From positions 186,001 to 250,000 of the forward strand of contig JARGXX010000001.1 of assembly GCA_030374765.1 (NCBI GenBank): a stretch of DNA of 64,000 nucleotides. The letters are read 5' to 3'. Below the pieces are notes generated by a model. That model did no database searches. It was given only the letters and a program-made list of their open reading frames with translations, and was not told where the DNA came from. Each line of letters starts with the position of its first letter. The stretch's first letter is position 1. Made by a program: the position numbers and the translations under genes. Shown piece by piece: positions 44,126 through 56,279 of the stretch. This DNA is from Agarophyton chilense. Lineage: Eukaryota > Rhodophyta > Florideophyceae > Gracilariales > Gracilariaceae.

Positions 44126-45619
44126 TTGACGCTCTGTCCGTACCTCGAGGTTACCAAGTGTACCAGTAGGATAGACCAAGATTCACTCCGCTGGTTACTA
44201 AATATGACCGATGCTTCGAGTCGCCTGGCTAGGTGGCGCCTCAGGCTGTCAGAATATGACTACGGAATAACCTATAGGCCAGGCATCAAGCACCAGGCAG
44301 CAGATGCCCTGTCGCGAATCATTGTCGACGGAACTGATGACACTCCATTAGACGACCTACTTCCCACCCCCTTTACAGACGATGGACCACAGGACTATAT
44401 AGAAACAGATGACCTTATGGGTAAGGTGCAATCGGAGGATCCTCAGGTAAAGAAGAACGAAGAATACCTATTGGACTGGGAGACAGTACCGCCCGATTCG
44501 GCACCACCCCAAGCTAAGGCGATAGACCTGGAGGAAAAAGAACTCCTCCCTATGACTATTGAGGACCTCCTACATGCGCAGGTCGAGGACGAGTACTGCA
44601 ATGAAACAGCCCAATTGGTAGGAACTCCAGGATGCCTATTAGACTATGACCGATTTGGAATACTATGTTGCCGCTCACCGCTGGGTGGCGCACTCCAACG
44701 GGTAATACCAATTTCGCTAAGGGCGCGATTCCTACACCTCGCCCATTTCCCCCGCTTGGCTGGCCATCCTGGAGGCCGACGAATGTACCAGACTCTAAGG
44801 AAGTTATTCTACTGGCCTCTAATGGCGCAAGACCTATGGCAAACCGCACGGAACTGTGCATGGTGCGCACAGATCCGAGGGTCTCGCGCGAACCATCAGG
44901 CCAAAGTGAAGCTATTCCCTGCCGCAGGTTCAATGGAATTTGCCGCAATGGGTATACTTGGGCCTTTGCCTAAGTCGTCTCATGGGAAATGGTTTGTTTT
45001 GGATATAACCGATAGGTTTACCAAACTTACCCGGGCCCTACCCCTAGAAAAGACAACGGCCACGAATGTCGCCACGGCCTTCTTGTCCCACTGGGTTTAT
45101 CCATATGGAATGCCACTGTACCTCCTTATGGATAACGACATCCAGTTTGTATCCAAATTCTTCTCGCATGTCTGTGCTACCTTAGGTATCAAACATGTGA
45201 CCACCACGGCGTACCACCCCCAAACCAATGGCCAAGCCGAACGTTTCAACCGCACCCTTCTGGACAGATTGGCGCACTCCATTTCGGAGCACCAATTGGA
45301 CTGGGACGAGTACGTTCAGCCACTGGTTTATGCCTACAACACACAGGTGCACGCTTCCACAGGGACAACGACTTTCGACTTAACGCTAGCGAGAGCGCCG
45401 CCGCCGATAGCTGTTGACCTTCAGGAGTCTATCCTACCCCAGGAAATAACCGAAGAAATGACTCCTACCCAGGCGAAGCGCTACTCGCGCCGACGCATTG
45501 ACCGCATTCTCCAATCGGCCAGAACTGTACTAACCAAAGCCCAACGGCGCTACAAGATCAATTTCGACAAAGCCGTTGTAACACACCAATCTTTGGGAAA
45601 GGAGACCTCGTTTACCTAA
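44126..45619 (+). pseudogene. Element 2 RNase H (part), integrase: 497 uninterrupted codons
   Basis: Holds the RNase H end (DQDSLRWLL, QAADALSR), the integrase zinc finger complete (HLAHFPRLAGHPG ... NCAWCAQ), and the core with Asp in LMDNDIQF and Glu in AERFNRT. The first core Asp is replaced by Gly (AAMGILGPL, near 44948), so strand transfer should be abolished even though the frame is open. After 45619 the frame shifts and the GPY-like and linker part continue to the chromodomain. Confidence 0.88.
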
Positions 45620-45753
45620 ACCGGCCACCGAAGGACAGTGAGGAACTAGAGGACACTACGCGGAAGCTCTTACCGCGCTCTACGGAACCATACAAAGTCC
45701 TTCAGGCCAATTAACAAACCATCACGTTAGTCATTGACGGCCTACAGAACACC

Positions 45754-46269
45754 GTGTCTATTGACCGCGTGACAAGAGCTCCCAGTTCCTCCGCACCACG
45801 AACGCCCCAGCTTCCTGGCCCAACGGAAGCACCACGTCCTCACTTCGACACTCAAGTCTCCAGACCCCATAAGGCAGTTCCCGAGCACTCGACTAGCCCC
45901 ACCGACACGATGGTCAAGGCCAACTACTATGACCCATCGCTCCCAACCGACGTTGATGAATTCGCCCCTCTGGACCACACTTTCCTTCTGGAGGATGAAC
46001 ACCAACCGGAATATGTGATTGAGCGCATCATCTCCGCCGGTATGGGAGAAGACGGAACTATGCGCTATCGCGTCCGTTGGTTCGGCTACACACCTGAAGA
46101 AGATACTTGGCAAGAGCCTCAAACCATTCCTGCTAATTTTATCGCCCGCTATTGGAGCAGAGTCAGCCACTCGGAGCGCGGCCTTCAGGAGGGGGCACCC
46201 ATTAGTCCGAATAATCCAATCATTGGCCCGAATAATCCCAAACCGCCTCCCGACACGACGGTTCGTTGA
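45754..46269 (+). pseudogene. Element 2 chromodomain tail
   Basis: 172 codons ending in TGA. The chromodomain at about 46010-46160 reads EYVIERIISA, YRVRWFGYTPEEDTW, IPANFIARYW. It is cleaner than the Element 1 copy. It is frame-shifted relative to the integrase, a break not seen in the same form in Element 1. Confidence 0.86.
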
Positions 46270-46496
46270 AGCTCCCGCATCAGGGAACAAATTCAGTCCT
46301 TCGGAGACACCTGAGGTAGAACCGGGACGCTCTCAAGATGGGATGCCGTCCAGGGGCACGCACATTTGAGATACAAGAAAGACATTGAGAAAGCACAAGC
46401 ACTACTTTATTTAACTTACTCCAGTATCTAACAGAGGCCTAACAGCCCTCAGTATGACCTCAAGGTTCGCGGAAGCGCTTCAAACACCAACAGGAC

Positions 46497-48581
46497 TCAC
46501 TGGGGCGGCGCAGGAGTAACTCCTTCGTCCTCATTGGAACCTGCAGGCACAAAACCGGGATTAGGGTCACCCGAGGAGCCAACTGGATCACCCGAACCGG
46601 CCCCAGCGAGCCGAGCACGCTTATTCGGCGGGGGATCCTCCTGAGGAGCTATTGTCACCATCGGAAACCTCCCTGTCACTCAAATTGAGACCATATGGGG
46701 CACCCAAGTCGGCAGTAACCTTTTGGGACATCGCCTGCGCATTCTGCTGCAGGATATTGACCATGGCGGTCTTCAGGTCCTGACCCTGATGGACAACCGC
46801 AGCGTAGCGAGCCGAGCGACGTGCCCAGGAGCAGACTTTCCTCAGGTGTTTCGCAATGTTCATCGAGGCCGTGATACCAACTGTACGGCAGACATGACGG
46901 AGATCCGCGGCGGCAGCCGTGACCGAAGCAGGAAAGTGGGACCAACGGAGAGGACGGAGCGATGCCGACGCCCCCAGTGAACGTCTGAGAAAGTGCCTCG
47001 CCTAAAGGACTTTCGGTTTCGACGGTAACCTCGCCAATAAAAATAGTCACTTGGGCGACGGGCGCTTCATACGAGAGCTCATCCTGAGGAGCAGCGCCTG
47101 GAGGAGCTGAAGGAGGAGAAGCGGTCGGCGATACAACGGCGGACTCAACCGGAGGATTAACGCCCTCTACGGGTAAGACGAAGGGATCTTCACCAAAGGA
47201 TTTTCCGTCAGACATGCCAGCAAGAACGAACGGCGCGGCTTCCACATCAGGCTCGAAGCAAAGAGGATCGAAACGAATGGCATTAGGATAATAGTCGGGC
47301 ACATGACGCCTCAAATTGTTCGATGGTTGATTCCTCAAGGGCTTGACGAGATAGGCACGGGCGTCGTCCTGACTCTGCGAATGCAGCGGAATCGGCGTGA
47401 ATGAGTAGGTATCCCAGTCATACCAAAAGAATCCCGGGAGTCTGGGCACACTTCACCTGTAGAACATGATCCAAAAAGGCCTCGGTCTCCTCGACGTCGA
47501 ACAGAATCCCACGGACGATGTGTTGTACGCACAGATTCCTTAAGAAACGGATCATGATGTCCAGGAGTAAGATTAGGCGACCTTGAGGACCAGGTACGTT
47601 CTCATCATACCACACCCTCCATTCCTCCGAACGGACAAAACCCCGGATTCCATATTTCGTGGTATCCAGAAAGGCCATTAGGGACATCACGCCGAAGTCG
47701 ACGAAAAGCACCTGCCAGGACAGCCAGGACCTTCGGTCATGGTCAGCGCCCATGAGGTGGGACAAGTAGTACGCCACCACGGACGGCGTGGGAACCAGAA
47801 GGAGCGGCGAGAAACGCCAATACACGGCCAATTGGTTCTCATCCTCATGGGGCAGGGAAAGGTACAACGGAATGCATTTGTCGGCGCTCATGTCGTGGAA
47901 CTCCACTTGGTGCCAACAAAAGAAGAACCCAAAGGATTGCCGCAGATGACCATCAGAATCGTGCATCTCGTTCCAATAGACCCGGTTTTACATCCAAAAT
48001 AAGTGGTCGAACGGTGGCCGAAAGCACATAAGCGCCAAGATGTTGTGAACAGCCGGAGGAAAGCGCGCATGAGGTGAGATGAAGTCCGTGTATAGGTCCG
48101 AAAGGAGTTTTTTCACCCAGAACTGGTAGTCGGCTTCTTCCTCGCAGCGGACGTACGGCATATCCGCTTGGACGAGTGTGCGACATCTCGTCGCAGAGCG
48201 CGGATCCACAGGACAATGCAACCATTGGTTATACCACGAGATGCTGTGCGCGTTCTTGTTGCGCCTCTGGAAGTCTGGTATCTTGGCAAACCTTCGGGCG
48301 TCGAGATACATGTGGCAAAACCTTTGGTATTCTTCCACTGAAGACGGCAGAACGGCATGACGCACTTCCCGCGGGTTTCTTCCGATTGTATGGTCATGGC
48401 GGTCCCCCAGACGCTCGTAGGCCACTTGGTATCCCGAGGAGCTCCCCACTGGGTTGTTTGAGGTCATGGTACCGCTGGTCACAGGGCAGTCCGCCGGAAA
48501 ATAAATGGGAGAGCCGGTGGAGGCGACATAGTCCGAAGGAAGTACGGCGTATCCGGCGAGCTTATAAGGTGATTTCGGCAT
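46497..48581 (-). pseudogene. Antisense accessory frame of Element 2, about 695 codons, unknown protein
   Basis: Convergent with pol, between the chromodomain stop and the polypurine tract. ATG at 48581 (MPKSPYKLAG). Long open runs are 48746-47988, then past one TAA in the same frame to 47418, then a one-base shift to 47449-46676 and a further shift into the C-terminal frame. The composition is protein-like: SISWYNQWLHCPVDP, ADYQFWVKKLLSDLYTDF, RFPPAVHNILALMCF, FFFCWHQVEFHDMS, an acidic Pro-rich stretch, a helical Gln-rich stretch (VNILQQNAQAMSQKVTAD), a basic run (PPNKRARL) and a Gly/Pro tail. No domain recognised. The N- and C-terminal translations are conserved in Element 1. This copy is broken. 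Confidence 0.65.
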
Positions 48582-48979
48582 CGCGCGCAACCAATAGAAA
48601 GATACCACGAGGAAAAGACGAAGTAACGGAGTTGACCCGAACGGACTGACAGGCGTGAACCACGGTGGACGAAGCGCGGAGGGTCGCCAAGGGAAGAACG
48701 GAGACGAAAAGAGAACCCAATGGACCGTCTCGGCCACGCGATGCAAGGGATACGCCGGCGATGTACCTATGGCCAGCGCTCACGGCTCGTGAAAGTTTCA
48801 ATCCTTAGGCAAATTAATTGCCTTTCTGCGCCAATGGTCGGCTCACGCATCCAAACATCCCCGCAGGCGGTGACGACGCGACGTACCGCCGCACCCAACG
48901 GTACCGGGAGCAATCAAGAAAACGCGTCCCCTGGAGCAGATATGAAACCATCTGGACTTTGCCGTGACGATCGAATCCT

Positions 48980-48992
48980 AAGGAGGGACATA
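48980..48992 (+). other. Polypurine tract of Element 2
   Basis: AAGGAGGGACATA abuts the 3' LTR. Confidence 0.78.
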
Positions 48993-49433
48993 TGTGAAGG
49001 AGGGATAATACCGGTTGAACCCGGTAAGCCACCGGACCGTGAAAGATCTTGCAGGTGACACGTGTACGGGTCGATTTCAGGTGGACTCATGTAGATTATT
49101 ATTTTGTTTGAATTAGTGTAATAGATTAATGCTACAGTACCACGGAGATCTCAGCGCCTCGCCAGTACTATTTACTTCGCTGGAGTGACGCTTCTCCCTT
49201 AGAGTAAGGTAGGCACCGTTAGGATACTAAATAACCCCCTTTGGTATATTAGTTCCACCCTTTGGTCTTCAAACCATCATTTCCGTAGCTCCAACGTGTA
49301 GGACTACGCAGTAAACGCCAGCTTATTTCACCAAATACTCTGGGAGTGCCGCCGTCAAGGAATCGAACCTTAGGACCCGCTCTACCACGCTACCACCGGT
49401 CGAGACCCGTACGCTGACTTAACCTGCGTTACA
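48993..49433 (+). repeat. 3' LTR of Element 2 (441 bp)
   Basis: Starts TGTGAAGGAGGG and ends TGCGTTACA, with a small deletion just before the end. Antisense A/B boxes at 49387-49359 (TGGTAGAGCGGG and GGTTCGATTCC, both within consensus). Confidence 0.92.
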
Positions 49434-50329
49434 GTTTCAACTCTACCGTTGAGAGTATCCCCGATTGCATGGGAAGTAAGTCGTCTTCCAGAGGCATCAG
49501 AATTGGCTGTAGTGCGCTAATATTACGAGGGGAGTCAATAGATAGTTTACTTGGTCTACTGATATCGATTATATTTGTCAAGAGAACCATACTTCATGGT
49601 AGTTATGACTTGGGAAAGCTGTAGTCACCTCTCAATGAAAGCTGATGCCCTATTCAGCTTCCTGAGACGTATCGGGAAGTGGACCAAAAGAGACACCAAA
49701 CCAACCGGGAAAGACAACGTGGGGTGCTTTGAGAGAATAAAGGTCATTCTCGCCATAGCTTGACAACGTCTGTGAGTCTACGAGTTTCTGAGTGGTATGT
49801 GGCGAAAAAAGAGGCCTTATATGTTGTCAAAATCCGTAGCAACTGAGTTGCGGCGAGGGAAATCATCCACTCACGTTGGTTGTGATTCAAATGCTACAAC
49901 CTGCAAGGACCGTGTCGGAGTGATAAAAATGCGGTCAAAGAAGATCCGCTAATGAGCGTCGGCCATTTCCACGTTGATGATTTCCTCTCGGACAGCGATT
50001 AACTTATAGGATCAATCCAAAATAGCTGAGCCTTTGTTACGTTTTTTCTCATCAGGGTTCCAGTACTCTATAGGGATGAAATATAATTCACCGATTTCAT
50101 AGGGAGTACCGTACGGCGTTGGCGAAAACCCGTATGACGTTTATAACCTGCTTGGGAATGTGAAAAACAATGAGCATGAATAATACTAGTCCGCATCTCC
50201 TTCCAATTTTGGCGGAAATATTTCTCTGAATGGAAACTATTTTGAGCAAGCTACAGTTCCAACGCAGCGACTGATGAAGGCCAGAATGAGACCCATTCAA
50301 GTCCAGTTAAGCCCGACATAAGACTTATC
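49434..50329. other. Decayed flank of the minus-strand gypsy fossil
   Basis: It should hold the post-integrase and 3' LTR region of the fossil below. No chromodomain or LTR is recognisable. A 62-codon plus frame at 49575 is probably chance. Confidence 0.3.
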
Positions 50330-51183
50330 TGCGCATTGATTGCACCGTTAGAGCGTCTGTAAACAGATCCCAATGTTTGGCGTTATCAGCCAAGTAAGAA
50401 GGGAAAGAGTCGAGTAGCGTTCGGTTAAAATGTTCCACTTTATTTTTACACTGTGGGTGGCTGGTCGTTATGAAAACATTCGTGATATAAATTATCCGAT
50501 ATATGTGCTAGAGAAATCTCGATGAAAACAGCCTTTCGTTGTCCGATACAAAAGTGAACGGTGGGCCCTAAAAAAATTCCGAGTTTGAAACAAAAGCTTT
50601 AACAACCCTGGAAGCAAATACCATCTGCTCAGGTACGATCCTAACAATTTTGGAGAAACGTTCTATCCTAACCGGTTACAACCTATATCTTGGTAAGGGA
50701 ATTAGCAGCTGCAATGAATATCGAGGGCATCAAAGTAGAGAAGAGCATGTTCCGGGATAAGCATTACCTTCGTTGAATGTGTGCGTAGTTTGACGCAATC
50801 CACAATACATTCGGTGCAAAACGTCATTGGTGTGTAGCAATTAACAGCCATTCCTATCCAGTCAAAATCCATTTTCAAAGTGCAGTATTGCGTCTCCCTA
50901 CCACAGTGTCCATCAATTTTCTGAAAATACGATAGATGCAAAAGTTTCTACTGTAGAGCATGCAGCACCAAAAACTTGTGCCGATGACTGTAAAGTCTTG
51001 ACGATCTGTCAAATACCAATAAATCCCAATGAGAGCGTAGAACAGCCGGTAAGTCGAGAGCGTACTACCGTAGAGATATAGTAAGCTTGTCGTTTTGTCA
51101 TGAACTACTTTGGAGAGTGTATTCTCAAAGCTACCCGGTTGGTGCTCTGAAACTCGATCAGAACTTCTCCGTTTTCGGATCAT
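50330..51183 (-). pseudogene. Old gypsy fossil (Element 3): RNase H end and integrase
   Basis: The integrase zinc finger is clear at 50941-50790: HLSYFQKIDGHCG ... FCTECIVDC, matching HLAHFPRLAGHPG ... NCAWCAQ of Element 2 residue for residue in spacing. YFDALDI gives the first core Asp. Further on (about 50590-50330) FTFVSDNERLFSSRF carries the second Asp and HPQCKNKVEHFNRTLLD the catalytic Glu. At 51183-51050 STYRLFYALIGIYWYLTDRQ resembles the RNase H strand. Stops and shifts abound, and it is much older than Elements 1 and 2. Confidence 0.72.
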
Positions 51184-52439
51184 CGTAAAATTGCGTTCAC
51201 TCTCGAGATTTTTGGGCCCTTCCTGTAAATAATTTCAAAATCATATTTTCTTAAGCGAAGGTCCCGAAGTATTGAGCGGTCTGGGGGTTCCGAGACTGCC
51301 ATAAGCCATTAAAAAAGAGAATTACCCCTGTCAATGATGTTATACCAATGATATTGAGCCGAAGAGTCATAAAAGGCCGTATCTTTGGAATTCATGTTCT
51401 CGTGTTATACTGAATTGATATGCTCTTGCAACTGAGGCTTATAGTGGGTGGAGCCATACATGGGCAGATTAAAATTGCGCAGTTGCAACGGTCTACTGTT
51501 AGTACTGTAGTTGAGTTGTGACTGACCAGTTTTGTCTGGCTGTTCGGATTTCGGTTTCACAGATTCTGGAGGAAGGTATCAGCCCTCTTCAACAACAAAG
51601 CGCAGGAGAGGGCAAGGAAGGAGCAGCACTATAGTCGAGTAGTAAAATCAAGAGTTTACCCATATCGAACCCCACTTTATAGAGTAACATAAAGGGAGAA
51701 TATTTCTCCAACATGGAGTTGTTGCGATCGTAAATAATAAACGAACGTGGCCAATGTTTCTTGGGTGATACTTCTCATTTCAGTATTTCTTGAAAGAGCA
51801 GACCATCTAACTGGTTGTCGCTAGAGTCTCCCTTGTCCATGGCCAATGGTATTCCAGATATCGGTAAGAATAGAATTAGTGCTGATACGACATCCTCTTC
51901 TTATGATGTTCAAAGTGGCCATCTCGTCGGTCATAAAGGGTTCCATTCTTATTGTTGCGCTTTGCACGAAAACGATTTCAAAGAATGCGCCATATCTGAA
52001 AATCTAGCAATAGTCCGTTGGTGGACTCGTAAGGATTCTAAAAACGAAGCGTAATCCACTTCTAGTCGCGGCATCCTTCGAAAAGCGAAAAGACTTAACT
52101 GGATCTTTGTCTACTATGACCTTTCTAAGACGGATAATATGATACAAAAACTTGATCGTTTCAGCTAGGAACTCGCATATCTTCAGCTCTTAAGTAATTC
52201 CGGTATGCAGTATCATGGTCATAATATCCATAACATGGAAAGATAGTCTCACAGAGTATCTGGTAGTACGGTAACATCGTTTTGGAAGATGAGGCATGGA
52301 AAAAATCTGAACCTGGACCGTAGGATTTTGACACCACTCTTTACGATAGCGGAAGAATTGTTCAAACAAAAACAAAGTTTGAAACAGTACAATCCCTATG
52401 TGACGGACAAAAGAAGTCTTATTATGATGTTAAGAACTG
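51184..52439. other. Decayed RT-RNase H interval of Element 3
   Basis: By position it is the fossil RT palm and RNase H region on the minus strand, too degraded to read. The plus frame at 51815-52054 is taken as a shadow. Confidence 0.3.
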
Positions 52440-52938
52440 ATGAAATTTGACGGCATCTTCAATTGGCGTCCAAAGCCGAATAACAGTAGCAGTGCTGAGT
52501 GCGTCGATGTATTCATCCATGCTTGAGATCGGATACACGTCCTTGACGTTTACGTCATTAAACCGGCTTTAGTTGATACAGAGATGCAGCGACTCATCGA
52601 ATTTGGGAACTAAGACCACTTTTAATACCCAAGGCCAATGTAACGGTACTATGATTTCAGCTCAGAGCAACTTCTCCACTTGAACCTGTTCTTCTTTTTA
52701 ACAAGCCTCGGGGTCTTTCGTGAAAGAGTGTTTAGAAACCAGGTGCGGTATTCGGCAATACGTCTATCAGAGGATCGGTTTTATACAGCTCCTGAAAGGA
52801 GCTGTCTAATATTCTGGTAATCTCCCGTTTCATGTCACGGAGACGTTTGCGGAAGGACTCCGGTGCGTAAACGAGGTTAAGTTCTTCGAGGTCTTTGGAG
52901 GGACCTATACGGTTATAATTCGACAGAACCGGCCTCAC
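52440..52938 (-). pseudogene. Element 3 reverse transcriptase, N-terminal part
   Basis: Near 52620-52480 one frame reads VLVPKFDESLHLCIN then a TAA, then SRFNDVNVKDVYPISSMDEY and IDALSTATVIRLWTP. This matches the KKDGS.RFCIDYRKLN, YPIP.MD.Y.DSL and TLDAN motifs of the other elements in order. The catalytic Asp of the TLDAN strand is gone. Confidence 0.68.
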
Positions 52939-54622
52939 ATCATCTCCAGCAGGTGTGGATTCCTCTTCTCAAATTGAAGAAGATCAAGAAAATCAGCATT
53001 AGGCTTTCTGATTGTGACGGTCGCGGTTAGTTGAAGAATTCAAGAACGAATGGATTGGCTTTTCACTAGTAACCTGGGCATGGGTGCAAGATTGGAAATC
53101 AAAATGTGGAACGGTTTTTATTGCTCGATCCGAGAAATATCTTTCGCCACCAACTTTATACATATCAAAATCGAATGCAAGAGGCATATCAACCCATTTG
53201 CAACGTTGATGGGAATTGACGCGCACCCACACTATAGATACAAGCTTTATTTGTATTGAGGTAGCCATTCAGAGCTTTGTGAACCCCCGATAGTGAATGG
53301 GGGTTCATGCCTGGGAGGTAGTGGTACGCTCTTTTCTGAGGCCCGATATAGCGGAATGTGTACAATTGGAAACGACGATTCGTCTTCTATTTCCATACGC
53401 TTGAAGCAAGGCCTTATCTAATCGATGAATTAATCGCAAAAATTGCATCCCAGAGCGGCAATAGAAGCCAGTTTCCAAAAATTTAAAATACTAATTATGA
53501 CCAAGAAAGAGCCTAAACAAATGACAGGGTCGATAATCCAAAAAGTTCCCAACAAGATTTTTCGCTTCAGTGACGTCCGCTTTCATAAAAACAGGATCTG
53601 ATATAACAGAGGCAGGTTGAAAAATGACTCTAGAAAGAAGATGAGTCTAAAGAATATATCCAAAAAAAGAAAATGTGTATAAACTGGGTAAATCAGCCAG
53701 CGTCAGTATGCACCATGTAGTTCAGCTGGACCAATACTCTCAATCTACTCTTTGAACAGTCGTTTCAATTATACTTCCATTGTCAAGGTAGGATAAAAAA
53801 GCGTTCAGAATCCCTCTCTACGGCAGTATGTTTTTCTATAAAGGTTCTGTCCGGAAAGAATGGCTAAAACGTCTTGGACGTGCACGGCGTCACTGTCGGG
53901 AAAGCCTCTCTTAGACGTGAGACTACTTTAATCAGTTTCTTCGATTCTGATACACCGGAGACAAGGTCTGACAGTTTTGAATCTCCTGCAAGGGGCGCTT
54001 TTGGTAGTTTTCTCTACTCAAAAGAGAGGTGTCAGTAATACTTCGAGCAGGTATAATCAAAGCGTTTCGCTGCTTCGTGTTTGGGATACTAAGAAGAAAC
54101 CCTGTCCGCTTTTGGAGATATGAATAGATGGTAAAGATTTGCTTCTCATGAACAAATAGTTGCCCTAAATCAGAGATTAATGGGGATTATTAATTAAAAG
54201 TAAAGATAGAGCCTGGGGAAATGTGACAGTGTTCATCATACATATAGTAGAATACTTCAGGGCGCTTGGGACGGGAATCAAAATGATCATCCGTCATCTT
54301 TACCATAGTACCCATATTCTTTGATCATGGTCGACAGTATCGCGTACTAGAGTTATCGTACGGAAATCAGTGTTCGTAGACATGGCTTGCATTTGAATAG
54401 AACAGGGATTTCTGCTAAACAGTGTCATCGGAGGCATCCGTCCTCAAAGGGGGAAATATATCGTCATAACAGGGGGGAAATCGGTGTTGGTCAATTGCAC
54501 ATGGTATTTTTTACTTATGCACTTTTCAATCTCGACTATTGATAAGAATGAAGAGGTTACATCTATCATCAATGCCTTCTTGGAGCAGAAAATTTGACAG
54601 TACCTACCAACTCAAGCATATC
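52939..54622. other. Decayed gag-protease interval of Element 3
   Basis: No protease active site or gag motif can be read. The 89-codon minus frame at 52999-53268 is not assignable. Confidence 0.3.
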
Positions 54623-55488
54623 TTATTTCTCCTGCATGGTTTGCACTAACTTCGAGTATGTTGGCTGTCTTCCTTTTGGTCCTCCCGATATCAAAACTAC
54701 TTTATACTGAATGTGGGATCCATTACTTGGATCTAAATTCTGTGCAGCGCTCTTCAGCGTAGTAAGAAATACGGCAGCAGTATAAAGCCGTTTTTGGCGT
54801 ATCGAGAACTCTTTTACCGTATCTCCAGACTTCTGGTGCATAAAATGAAGAGCGAGAATAGCGGCTTGAATAACATGATTAGTGATGTAGAACCCTAGGA
54901 TGTAAACTACCGTGTTGGGAAAGCATGAAACCTTTCCTTCGCAGGCTCGCGATGAACCTCCCACAGAGATGTACTGAGTATGGGCGAGGCCGCGAAGATT
55001 TTATGGTATTGCAATAAAGAGTTGGTTCTCATTCATACGAAATTCGTAGACTTCCCCTGCAAAGCATACAAAAGAATTGTAACCCAGATTAAGATCTTCT
55101 GCAGAACGAGAGTGGATTCGAAGGGAAAACTGCATTCGCTACGTATGTTCCCTTACGTGTAACATTATACGGCCGAATTCTTTCGTCCTATCTGTGCATC
55201 GCAGTGTCCGATCAATGAGGAGTCTTCCAACCAATTAAAACGATAAGATATTAGTAATTGGCACAAGCGGTTGGCTCGGTTCAAGTCTTTCCAACAAGTG
55301 AGCTTCACTCCATTGCTACGGTGAAAAAGCACCCCTTGGACGGAGAACGACCGTTTCCAACTGTAGAAGAGTGTACTTTGCATATCTTTACACAAGAACT
55401 CTGACGATGTAGTCATATTTAAACGGGGAGGGCTCGGTGACGACAATGAGGCAATCGAGAAGTCGGAATCAGAGAGGACGTCTTTCAT
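54623..55488 (-). pseudogene. Element 3 gag fragments
   Basis: The 113-codon frame 54964-54623 (ITNHVIQAAILALHFMHQKS, DTVKEFSIRQKRLYTAAVFL) corresponds to the Element 1 capsid-like ATDGVIKDARQKV...FFRQSS..TESAF block. A second frame at 55488-55165 starts with a Ser/Pro-rich acidic run (DSDFSIASLSSPSPP) like the linker that precedes it in Elements 1 and 2. Confidence 0.5.
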
Positions 55489-56279
55489 ACGCTTTGAGCG
55501 GTGATTATTTTGTTCTCGTTCTTCTGTCGGTGCAGGAGAAAATTGACTTCTTCAAGACCCAATGAACCCCCAAAGTAGTTTTTTTTCAATCTCGGTAGAT
55601 ATAAAAAGAAAACCACCTAGAGAGGTTTGAACGCTCCACCCGTAAGCTCCAGGTTCACATAAACATCCAAAAAATCGGTCGCCATACGTCTGTGAGAGAG
55701 GCAGGTCTTCGATCAAATTCTACAAAGGAGAGGTATCAAACCTAGCCTGGTGGACTGAAAACTCCTCAAAAAAAAGAACTGTGAGAATCGCGCATGACAT
55801 TAAACGTTTACAGGTCCACTTCGTTATCAATATGGATTCCTCTCTCCATGGTGGTCTCTGAATGGGTAAAACCCAATAAATACAAATCATTACTCGCTTC
55901 TCATCCAGTTCTGGGATGATCCTTCAAAGCCTTGGGCTGTTGTATTTGCCTTCTCCAAGAGGCCAGCTTCCCCCTTTACTGCTTATAATAAACCCTGTGT
56001 GTAGTGGCAAAACAGGGTCCTTTTTGAGTTTGGACGCCAGTTTCGGTGGTCACAGCGTGTAGGGTGTGGCTCCGCGTTGTTGTGAGGGCAGCATCCGATG
56101 GTCGTCGTGACAATGCGCAGTAGGTCCACCGTTGTTCGGGTTTCTTCTAATAGTCAAAGACGTAGAAATAAACCAAGTGATTTGGAAACGAATCCCCGAA
56201 GAGACTATCTTTAATATCGGGAGACTACTTTGTAGTGCGGTGCCGGGAGGCAGAATGACATGGAGATGTGTTGTTCTTT
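55489..56279. other. Decayed 5' region of Element 3
   Basis: No gene or repeat recognised. Confidence 0.3.

Larger units (their letters stand above)
36303..49433 (+). mobile_element. Element 2: Ty3/gypsy chromovirus with antisense frame and a nested Crypton-like insertion
   Basis: Same family and order as Element 1, and the two are nearly identical across pol. It keeps the full antisense frame missing from Element 1. The left LTR edge has lost its first T (CGTGAAG). The flanking pentamers are GAGTC and GTTTC, so no intact target duplication remains. A 2884-bp insertion splits gag at 37978-40861. Its integrase has lost the first catalytic Asp (AAMGILGP). The LTRs are similar but not identical. 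Confidence 0.92.

Noticed and set aside
4205-49433. Reassignment of TAA as a sense codon, suggested by shared in-frame TAA codons
   Set aside because: PRP18 itself ends in TAA, the TNP2 transposase in TAG and the 463-residue gene in TGA, and the amino acids expected at the TAA positions do not agree with one another. Shared defects explain it better.
36298-49438. Target-site duplication for Element 2 (GAGTC and GTTTC)
   Set aside because: Only three of five bases agree, so no duplication is claimed. Mutation or LTR-LTR recombination could explain it.
51815-52054. 80-codon plus-strand frame within the Element 3 fossil
   Set aside because: The fossil motifs are on the minus strand on both sides, and this frame has no recognisable feature.
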